DNA of 6,189 nucleotides from an uncultured Clostridium sp. (GTDB lineage: Bacteria > Bacillota > Clostridia > TANB77 > CAG-465). Shown here piece by piece: positions 1 to 5,195 of the stretch. The notes beneath the pieces are model-generated. The model did no database searches. It worked only from the letters and a program-made list of their open reading frames with translations, and was not told the origin of the DNA. A program made the translations under genes and the position numbers. The DNA lies in the NCBI GenBank assembly GCA_905204915.1, contig CAJLBR010000053.1, positions 1 through 6,189 of the forward strand. The letters are read 5' to 3'. Numbering within the stretch: position 1 is the first letter of the stretch; the number at the start of each line of letters is the position of its first letter.

Positions 1-383
1 TTGAAAGTGACATACAAGTAAAAGGAGACAATAATAAGAAAGTTATATTATTAAGTTCAAAAGTAAATAAGGAAAAGATAAAGAAAATTCAAAATACAAA
101 GCTATGTGATTCCCTAATTTTATTTAGTATAAAAAATATTACTCAGAGCAATTTAGAAAAATTTAATATGCATCTTATAGCACTTATTACTAAGACTGTA
201 ATTGTACTTGAATCAAGGTATAATCCTATAAATGTTAATTTTGTGGATGAAGTATTAAATTATGGAAAAGATGTGTACGTTGTGCCACAAAGCATAGAAC
301 AAAAAGCTAATTTTTTTTCAAACTATTTAATAAAGAGTGGGGCAGATATTATAATTTCTATAAAAGATTTAGATAATATATAG
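1..383 (+). CDS. dprA: DprA-like DNA processing protein, C-terminal part (5' end outside window)
   Basis: The reading frame is open from base 3 to the TAG at 381-383, so the gene enters from the left and only its last 126 codons are present. The end resembles the C-terminal half of the DprA Rossmann fold. An LIALITKTVIVLES stretch matches the family pattern RN(R)xIAxLSxxVxVVEA, followed by GKDVYVVPQSI (family GRDVFAVPGxI), then SNYLIKSGADIIISIKDL (family TNRLIxxGAxxVxxxxDI). Upstream, KKVILLSS sits where the TIAVLG strand is expected. DprA binds single-stranded DNA and loads RecA during uptake and recombination. Oddities: the usual FPxRNR signature reads KFNMH here, the SGxLITA segment is unrecognisable, and the region is lysine/asparagine-rich, so the protein is diverged or possibly non-functional. 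No terminator lies between it and the next promoter. The family assignment is inferred from pattern order, because the GSRxxS nucleotide loop is off-window. Confidence 0.62.
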   Translation, partial: ESDIQVKGDNNKKVILLSSKVNKEKIKKIQNTKLCDSLILFSIKNITQSNLEKFNMHLIALITKTVIVLESRYNPINVNFVDEVLNYGKDVYVVPQSIEQKANFFSNYLIKSGADIIISIKDLDNI

Positions 384-395
384 TATATATGATTC

Positions 396-424
396 TTGAC
401 AAAGTATAATATATAGAATATAAT
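396..424 (+). promoter_or_regulatory. Sigma-A type promoter for the AI-2E transporter gene, perfect consensus
   Basis: TTGACA at 396-401 and TATAAT at 419-424 are separated by exactly 17 bp, which is the full housekeeping consensus in both hexamers. Transcription would start near 431, giving a leader of only about 19 bases before the ATG at 450. The promoter lies just after the stop codon of the dprA-like gene, so the transporter gene has its own transcription unit. Confidence 0.85.
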
Positions 425-449
425 TATAAAAGTATTTTGGAGGCGATAT

Positions 450-1610
450 ATGGCTACAAGAAAACAAGAATTCGATTTTAAATTTTTAAATAAAGTTATG
501 TATATTGGTACTATTATTGGAATATTTTACTTCCTTAAAAGTGTAGGAATTACAAGTAAAATTTATGAAGCAATTATAGCATTAGTTCCAGTATATATTG
601 GTATACTAATCTGTTGGATATCAATGCCATTAGTAAAAAGACTAAGAAAATGGGGGCTAAGTAGAAAACTTGCGGCAATAGTTTCTTTAGTTATTATATT
701 TGGAGTAATAATTGCAGCATTTTCAGCTATAATACCGATATTTGCAGATCAGCTTTCAAGCCTTGTAAGAGAATTACCTGAACTGTATAACAAGGCGATT
801 AATATAATAAATGACTTTGCAATAAATAAACTTGGTATGGAACATGAGATAAATATAACAGCTAGTATAAAGAGTATGAGTTTTGTACAAGATTATTTAG
901 ATAATATTCTAGATTATTCAATAAACACAGTACAAAGTGTTATAAGCATAATTGTAGGAATATTTACTGTAATTGTTGTTTCATTTTTCATGGCTCAGGA
1001 TATAGATAAGTTTAAGTCAGGAATAATAACATTTTTCTCTAAAAATGATAAGGGACGCAATAAGTATAAAATGATAAATGAAATAGATGAAACTGTTACT
1101 TCATATATTAAGGGTATGGTAATAGACAGTTTCGTAGTAGGTATTCTTACTACTATCGTATGTTTAGTACTAGGAATTAACTACGCAATAATATTTGGAA
1201 TAATAATATTTATATTAAATTTCATACCTTATATAGGAGCTTTATTATCAGAACTTATAATAGCAATATATGCACTTACTATAAATGGACCAGTATTTGC
1301 AGTAATAACATTTATTTGTCTTTTAGCAGTGCAACTAATAGATGCAAACATATTACAACCTAAGATTGTAGCAAAATCAGTTGATTTACATCCAGTTGTA
1401 GTATTTTCTGGTTTAATTATTTTCCAACTTTTATTTGGAATTGTTGGAATGATGATTGCAGTTCCAGTAATAGCAGCAGTAAAAATTTATTTAAAATATA
1501 AATACAGTGCTGATTTAATTGATGAAGATGATATAAATAATATAGAAAAAGATCCTGATATGCCAAAAAGAATAAAAAAGCCAAGTGTTGAAGGTTCAAA
1601 AAAAGTATAA
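450..1610 (+). CDS. AI-2E family transporter (PerM/YtvI-like membrane permease)
   Basis: This 386-residue polytopic membrane protein has the length and pattern of the AI-2E transporter family. Hydrophobic segments lie at about 13-32, 38-58, 73-97, 155-180, 223-255, 260-275, 281-297 and 313-346. Family signatures are visible: NFIPYIGALL (257-266), NILQPKIVAKSVDLHPVVV (299-317) and FGIVGMMIAVPVIAAVKI (329-346). A soluble stretch (about 98-153) sits between the third and fourth segments, as usual, and the tail (350-386) is charged and cytoplasmic. Members export autoinducer-2 in E. coli, but others are Na+/H+ antiporters or of unknown substrate, so the substrate cannot be assigned here. The start is supported by GGAGG at 439-443, six bases before ATG. 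The gene is monocistronic, with its own consensus promoter and a hairpin terminator starting four bases after its stop codon. Composition matches the AT-rich neighbours. Confidence 0.9.
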   Translation: MATRKQEFDFKFLNKVMYIGTIIGIFYFLKSVGITSKIYEAIIALVPVYIGILICWISMPLVKRLRKWGLSRKLAAIVSLVIIFGVIIAAFSAIIPIFADQLSSLVRELPELYNKAINIINDFAINKLGMEHEINITASIKSMSFVQDYLDNILDYSINTVQSVISIIVGIFTVIVVSFFMAQDIDKFKSGIITFFSKNDKGRNKYKMINEIDETVTSYIKGMVIDSFVVGILTTIVCLVLGINYAIIFGIIIFILNFIPYIGALLSELIIAIYALTINGPVFAVITFICLLAVQLIDANILQPKIVAKSVDLHPVVVFSGLIIFQLLFGIVGMMIAVPVIAAVKIYLKYKYSADLIDEDDINNIEKDPDMPKRIKKPSVEGSKKV

Positions 1611-1645
1611 AAAAAATCCCCGGAATTAACCGGGGATTTCTTTTT
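1611..1645. terminator. Bidirectional intrinsic terminator between convergent genes
   Basis: A perfect 10-bp stem, AAATCCCCGG at 1614-1623 and CCGGGGATTT at 1630-1639, encloses a six-base loop. On the plus strand it is followed by CTTTTT (1640-1645). Read on the minus strand it is followed by a run of T (complement of A1611-1616). It therefore can end both the transporter transcript and the convergent minus-strand transcript. It begins three bases after the transporter stop and lies four bases beyond the stop of the minus-strand gene, so the two genes share it. Confidence 0.9.
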
Positions 1646-2060
1646 AGGCACTGAAGAGCTCCTCAATTTCTGCCATATCAAGCTCTATCATACCTGCGTC
1701 GAGATTCTCAAGTTCTGCCTGCTCTTCATAATAATCTCTCATACCTTCTGATATGAAATTTTTGTTCTGTCTTCTTTCATAGCGCAAAGAGAGCTTTCTT
1801 TCGTAGCTCGAGATCTTGGAAAGCTTGGAGTTCTTGCAGATTCCCTGCTTCCTGAGAGCATGCTTGTTCATCGCTGCAGCCTTTCTTCTGCGGTTTCTTG
1901 TTCTCTCCTTGGAGGAAGCCTGGATTACAGAACACGTGCGGGGAGAAGAAAGTTCAGAAGAAGTCTCTGCGTCAGACTCGATTTTCGTAGCCATGTCTTC
2001 CTCAGAAATATGGAAAAGATATTCTTCTCCCAGAGTCATCAGAAATTCTTTTTTTGTCAT
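1644..2060 (-). CDS. Unidentified small charged protein, atypical composition
   Basis: I do not recognise this 138-residue protein. It has three zones. The N-terminal part (1-45) has an acidic, serine-rich stretch. The core (51-100) is strongly basic, with 19 Lys/Arg against 3 acidic residues, including RTRNRRRK at 53-60. The C-terminal tail (104-138) has 12 Asp/Glu and one Arg. No membrane segment, signal peptide or cysteine cluster is seen; such charge blocks often go with nucleic acid or partner binding, but that is only inference. ATG at 2060 is preferred over ATG at 2075 because GGAGGG (2073-2068) lies seven bases before it and nothing suitable precedes 2075. GC is about 43% by hand count. 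None of 12 leucines uses TTA, AAG outnumbers AAA (8 to 4), and ATC is the commonest isoleucine codon, all unlike the flanking genes. A strong promoter, ribosome site and terminator argue it is a real, expressed gene, probably acquired. Confidence 0.72.
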   Translation of the reverse strand: MTKKEFLMTLGEEYLFHISEEDMATKIESDAETSSELSSPRTCSVIQASSKERTRNRRRKAAAMNKHALRKQGICKNSKLSKISSYERKLSLRYERRQNKNFISEGMRDYYEEQAELENLDAGMIELDMAEIEELFSA

Positions 2061-2067
2061 AATAAAA

Positions 2068-2073
2068 CCCTCC
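2068..2073 (-). promoter_or_regulatory. Ribosome binding site deciding the start of the orphan gene
   Basis: On the minus strand GGAGGG is followed by seven bases (TTTTATT) and ATG at 2060. The same bases form part of an in-frame upstream ATG (2075), which has no ribosome site of its own. Start at 2060 is therefore favoured. Confidence 0.75.
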
Positions 2074-2110
2074 ATTAAATTATTATTGGATTTGTTAGAA
2101 AACTAATATT

Positions 2111-2139
2111 ATTATAACACATAACTATAAGAAAGTCAA
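2111..2139 (-). promoter_or_regulatory. Sigma-A type promoter for the orphan gene, with extended -10
   Basis: On the minus strand TTGACT (2139-2134) and TATAAT (2116-2111) are separated by 17 bp. TG one base upstream of the -10 makes an extended element (TGTTATAAT). The start point would be near 2104, giving a leader of about 44 bases. The -35 lies 17 bases past the lysC stop codon and there is no hairpin between, so the small gene may also receive read-through from lysC. Confidence 0.8.
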
Positions 2140-2155
2140 CAGGTTACATAATTTT

Positions 2156-3154
2156 TTATGCTTTTTCTATTAATTCACTATGTAATAACTTTAAAAATCT
2201 TTCAGATTTATCTGTATCAACAAGTATATGAATAGCAAGTTCACTAAACGTAATCATATGAATCTGAATGTTTTCTTTATATGAAATAGTATAGATTGTA
2301 TGTATTACTTTTTTATTTGACATTATCATTTCTCCAACTAAACTTATTTCAGTAGTATTATCTCTTTTGGTAATTAGTCTTACTTTACTTCTTTCAATAT
2401 TATCCTTTTTTTCAGAATTCACAGATTTTTCTTTAATTATACTTCCTCTAAAACGTGTTGAAGCATTTTTTACTTTTATTGGTAATTTATATTTTTTCCC
2501 TACAAGTATAGAACGGTTATGCATTACTTTTGCACCTGCAGAAGATGCTTCTAACATTTCATCATAGCTAATTTTCTTAAGTAATTTAGCATGAGGAATT
2601 ATTTTTGGATCTGCAGTGAATATACCATCTATATCACTATAAATTTCACATTTTTCTGCATTTATAGCTGATGCAATGGCTACCGCTGTAAGATCACTTC
2701 CGCCACGTCCCAGTGTAGTTATGTTTCCAAATCTGTCAATAGCTTGAAATCCTGCTACAACTACTACATTATTTGTTTTTAAATGATTTAATATATTTTC
2801 TTCGTATATTTGCTTTATTTTTGCTTCACCATACGTTGAAGTTGAAATTATTCCAGCCTGCTCGCCAGTAAGTCCTATAGATTTAATTCCATGGTCATTA
2901 AGCATCATTGTAAGTAATGAAACAGTTTTTATTTCTCCAGTTGAAAGTAACATGTCAAGTTCTCTTTTACTAGGAGTAGAAGAATATTTATATGCTTCAT
3001 TCAAAAGCTTATCAGTATCATTTCCTTGAGCGGATACTACAATAACAATTTTATAATTTTTATCTTTATATTCCAAAACTCTATTACATATATTTTGTAA
3101 TTTATCACGAGATTCTACAGAAGTACCACCATATTTTTGAACAATAATATTCAT
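2156..3154 (-). CDS. lysC: Aspartate kinase, short form lacking most of one ACT domain
   Basis: This enzyme phosphorylates L-aspartate with ATP, the first step toward lysine, diaminopimelate, threonine and methionine. The kinase domain (1 to about 235) shows KYGGTSV (7-13), VVSAQG (39-44), MLLSTGE (68-74), TGEQAGI (96-102), TLGRGGSDLTA (147-157), CEIYSDIDGIFTADP (169-183) and ISYDEMLEASSAGAKVMHNRS (195-215, shown in part by key residues E200 and H212). The usual HPRS reads HNRS. At 332 residues it is some 70 shorter than the usual roughly 400. After a lysine/serine-rich linker (236-262) only one ACT-like unit remains. Its TEISLVGEM (268-276) and IQIHMITFSELAIHILVD (296-313) match the second ACT domain of the family, so the first, effector-binding one seems missing. 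The start ATG at 3154 has AGGATGG upstream (3170-3164). It is divergent from ftsY and followed by the orphan gene with no terminator between. Effector response cannot be predicted. Confidence 0.9.
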   Translation of the reverse strand: MNIIVQKYGGTSVESRDKLQNICNRVLEYKDKNYKIVIVVSAQGNDTDKLLNEAYKYSSTPSKRELDMLLSTGEIKTVSLLTMMLNDHGIKSIGLTGEQAGIISTSTYGEAKIKQIYEENILNHLKTNNVVVVAGFQAIDRFGNITTLGRGGSDLTAVAIASAINAEKCEIYSDIDGIFTADPKIIPHAKLLKKISYDEMLEASSAGAKVMHNRSILVGKKYKLPIKVKNASTRFRGSIIKEKSVNSEKKDNIERSKVRLITKRDNTTEISLVGEMIMSNKKVIHTIYTISYKENIQIHMITFSELAIHILVDTDKSERFLKLLHSELIEKA

Positions 3155-3177
3155 ATATTTTCACCATCCTAAGATAT

Positions 3178-3206
3178 ATTATGAATAAAGTGAAAGCTAT
3201 GTGAAA
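3178..3206 (-). promoter_or_regulatory. Weak candidate promoter for lysC
   Basis: On the minus strand TTTCAC (3206-3201) and CATAAT (3183-3178) are 17 bp apart. Each departs from consensus, and the resulting leader would be only about 17 bases, similar to the transporter gene leader. This is the best match I found ahead of lysC; other AT-rich matches cannot be excluded. Confidence 0.3.
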
Positions 3207-3212
3207 ATATCT

Positions 3213-3230
3213 AAAACTTGTTTAAGTTTT
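3213..3230. repeat. Inverted repeat in the lysC-ftsY divergent region
   Basis: AAAACTT (3213-3219) and AAGTTTT (3224-3230) form a perfect 7-bp inverted repeat around GTTT. A second copy of the same half-site in reverse orientation, AACAAGTTT at 3272-3280, is the reverse complement of AAACTTGTT at 3214-3222. The two therefore flank the ftsY promoter. This could be an operator or a chance AT-rich palindrome. Confidence 0.4.
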
Positions 3231-3240
3231 CCTTATTTTG

Positions 3241-3268
3241 TTGAAAAAATTACAAAATATGATATAAT
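3241..3268 (+). promoter_or_regulatory. Sigma-A type promoter for ftsY (and probably murB-yvcK)
   Basis: TTGAAA at 3241-3246 and TATAAT at 3263-3268 are 16 bp apart. TG at 3260-3261 gives an extended -10. Initiation would be near 3275, leaving a leader of about 65 bases before the ftsY start. No other convincing promoter lies between ftsY and yvcK. Confidence 0.75.
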
Positions 3269-3329
3269 TGTAACAAGTTTGAAATAAACTAAAAATCTTG
3301 TGTGTTTTCAAGCACATATAAAAGAATAT

Positions 3330-3335
3330 GGAGGT
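3330..3335 (+). promoter_or_regulatory. Ribosome binding site deciding the ftsY start
   Basis: GGAGGT is followed by a short spacer and ATG at 3340. An in-frame ATG at 3328 overlaps this site (ATGGAGG) and has no ribosome site of its own, so 3340 is the better start. Confidence 0.75.
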
Positions 3336-3339
3336 AAAA

Positions 3340-4248
3340 ATGTTTTCAAAATTGAAAGAAAAACTAGCAAAGACAAAGACATCTATTGATATAAAACTTA
3401 GTAATGTATTTGCTAGTAAAAAAGATATAGATGAAATTATAGATGATATTGAAGAAACTTTAATTTTATCAGATGTTGGTGCTACTACTAGTAGTAAAAT
3501 ATGTGAAAATTTAAGAGAAGAATTAAAAAAGCAAGTTGATAAGAGTGAGGATGCTATAAAATCACTACTAAAATCAGAGATGGAAAAAATATTACTTGTT
3601 AATGATAATTCTGATAATCAAGAAAATGAAAATAAAGATTTAAGAAAAGTAATATTGGTAGTGGGTGTAAATGGCGTTGGTAAAACAACTTCAATTGGTA
3701 AGCTTACCAATCTTTATAAGAAACAAGGTAAGAAAATACTACTTGCTGCAGCTGATACATTTAGAGCAGGAGCAATAGAACAATTAGATATTTGGGCTAA
3801 GAGATCAGATGTTGATATATGCCTTGGAAAAGAAATGCAGGATCCATCTTCAGTAATATATGATGCAACTAAAAAATTTGAAGAAGGAAACTATGACATG
3901 CTTATATGTGACACAGCTGGTAGACTTCATAATAAGAAAAACTTAATGGATGAATTACAAAAAATGAGAAGAATTCTTGATAAAAATTTACCTGATATAG
4001 AAAAAGAGGTAATAATTGTATTAGACGCTACAACAGGGCAAAATGGTGCAGTTCAAGTAAAAAGTTTCTTTGATAAAACGCATGTTGATGGAATAATACT
4101 TACAAAATTAGACTCAACAGCTAAAGGCGGAGTTGTATTTAGTATTGTAAATGAAATGAATATACCAATAAAATATATTGGTACAGGTGAAAAAATAGAT
4201 GATATTGAAGTATTCGATGCTAAAAACTTTGTTGATGCAATAATATAA
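3340..4248 (+). CDS. ftsY: FtsY, signal recognition particle receptor GTPase
   Basis: FtsY docks the SRP (Ffh)-ribosome complex at the membrane so that membrane and secreted proteins reach SecYEG; GTP hydrolysis in the FtsY-Ffh pair drives release. From ATG 3340 the protein has 302 residues: a helical N domain (1 to about 88), an Asn/Glu-rich linker (88-100), and an NG-type GTPase domain. All GTPase motifs are intact: GVNGVGKTT (109-117), AADTFRAGAIEQL (137-149, the family DTFRAAA), DTAGR (191-195), TKLDSTAKGG (255-264) and GTGE (281-284). There is no long acidic A domain, as in many Gram-positive FtsY proteins; the start MFSKLKEKL is a short amphipathic helix of the kind used for lipid contact. 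It is not beside ffh, ylxM or smc here, unlike many Bacillota. A start at 3328 would add four residues. murB follows after 35 bases without a terminator. Confidence 0.96.
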   Translation: MFSKLKEKLAKTKTSIDIKLSNVFASKKDIDEIIDDIEETLILSDVGATTSSKICENLREELKKQVDKSEDAIKSLLKSEMEKILLVNDNSDNQENENKDLRKVILVVGVNGVGKTTSIGKLTNLYKKQGKKILLAAADTFRAGAIEQLDIWAKRSDVDICLGKEMQDPSSVIYDATKKFEEGNYDMLICDTAGRLHNKKNLMDELQKMRRILDKNLPDIEKEVIIVLDATTGQNGAVQVKSFFDKTHVDGIILTKLDSTAKGGVVFSIVNEMNIPIKYIGTGEKIDDIEVFDAKNFVDAII

Positions 4249-4268
4249 TTTTAGCATATAATGATTTT

Positions 4269-4279
4269 AAGGAAGTGAT
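4269..4279 (+). promoter_or_regulatory. Extended ribosome binding site deciding the murB TTG start
   Basis: AAGGAAGTGAT differs from the extended anti-16S match AAGGAGGTGAT at one base and ends four bases before TTG at 4284. The in-frame GTG at 4275 lies inside this site and so is unlikely to be the start. Confidence 0.75.
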
Positions 4280-4283
4280 TTTT

Positions 4284-5195
4284 TTGAAAGATTATAGTAA
4301 ATTAAAAAATTTAGTTCCAGAAAGTATCTTATACTTCGATGAATCTATGAAAAAACATACAACTATGAAGGTTGGAGGAAATGCTAAATGTTTGGTAGCA
4401 CCAACTAATATTAATGAAATAGTTGCAGTGTTAAAGTTTTCAAAGGAAAACAACATTGATGTATTTGTTATAGGAAATGGAAGTAACGTAATAGTAGATG
4501 ATTCTGGAATAGATGGAATTGTTTTAAAAATTTCTAATAAGTTTTCTAACATTGAAGTAAATGATGATAAAATAACAGCTTTGGCTGGAGCTTCTATGCC
4601 ACTTGTTTCATTAACTGCTAAAAATAATGGATTATCAGGTTTAGAATTTGCTTGTGGGATCCCTGGAACAATAGGTGGCGGAGCAAGAATGAATGCAGGT
4701 GCATATGGCTCTGAAATGTCAAATGTTATTGAAAAGATAAAATATATTGATGAAGATTTAAATCTAAAAGAAATTTTAGCCAAAGATTGTAAATTTTCTT
4801 ATAGACATAGCATTTTTTCTGAAAATACCAAAAATATCATTTTGGAAGTTACATATCATTTAGAACATGCTGATAAAAAAGACATAGAAGAAAAAATGGA
4901 AGAATATAAAAACTTAAGAATAAGTAAGCAACCACTAGAATATCCAAATTCTGGTAGCATATTTAGAAGACCGGAAGGGTATTTTGTTGGAAAATTAGTC
5001 CAAGATTCAGGATTAAAAGGAAAAACTATAGGTGGTGCTCAAGTTTCAACAAAGCATACAGGTTTCATTGTAAATATTGGAAATGCAACTTGCAAAGATG
5101 TAAAAGAACTTATTAAATTTATACAAGATACAGTTTTTGAAAAATATAATGTAAAACTTAAAACAGAAGTAGAGTTTATTGGAGGAAACAAATAA
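4284..5195 (+). CDS. murB: MurB, UDP-N-acetylenolpyruvoylglucosamine reductase
   Basis: MurB reduces UDP-GlcNAc-enolpyruvate to UDP-N-acetylmuramate with NADPH and FAD in the cytoplasm, the second committed step of peptidoglycan precursor synthesis. From TTG 4284 the protein has 303 residues, typical of the short Gram-positive type. Motifs in order: HTTMKVGGNA (25-34), the FAD-binding GNGSNVIVDD (64-73), GLEFACGIPGTIGGG (119-133) and MNAGAYGSEM (136-145), FSYRHSIF (171-178) with the active-site Tyr-Arg, PNSGSIFRRPEGYFVGKL (221-238) where S225 is the expected proton-donating serine, AQVSTKHTGFIVN (252-264), and the C-terminal TEVEFIG (294-300) bearing the expected catalytic glutamate (E295). 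It follows ftsY by 35 bases and its stop codon overlaps the ATG of the next gene by one base, so both are probably translated from one mRNA. Loss of catalytic residues is not seen. Confidence 0.96.
   Translation: MKDYSKLKNLVPESILYFDESMKKHTTMKVGGNAKCLVAPTNINEIVAVLKFSKENNIDVFVIGNGSNVIVDDSGIDGIVLKISNKFSNIEVNDDKITALAGASMPLVSLTAKNNGLSGLEFACGIPGTIGGGARMNAGAYGSEMSNVIEKIKYIDEDLNLKEILAKDCKFSYRHSIFSENTKNIILEVTYHLEHADKKDIEEKMEEYKNLRISKQPLEYPNSGSIFRRPEGYFVGKLVQDSGLKGKTIGGAQVSTKHTGFIVNIGNATCKDVKELIKFIQDTVFEKYNVKLKTEVEFIGGNK

Noticed and set aside
1816..2106. Plus-strand open frame of 96 codons opposite the orphan gene, partly hydrophobic
   Set aside because: No ribosome site or promoter precedes it, while the minus-strand gene in the same place has promoter, ribosome site and terminator. 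The higher GC here makes chance open frames more likely.
3155..3212. Lysine riboswitch or T-box leader ahead of lysC
   Set aside because: The leader is too short and AT-rich, with no conserved stems or T-box sequence.
4244..4262. TATAAT-like boxes at 4244-4249 and 4257-4262 as a murB promoter
   Set aside because: No -35 lies at a suitable distance (TTGATG gives a 19-bp spacer) and initiation would fall within the ribosome site. AT-rich coding ends produce such boxes by chance.
4292..4783. Minus-strand open frame of 163 codons inside murB
   Set aside because: It lies wholly within a gene with complete MurB motifs and resembles a reverse-frame shadow with low-complexity content.
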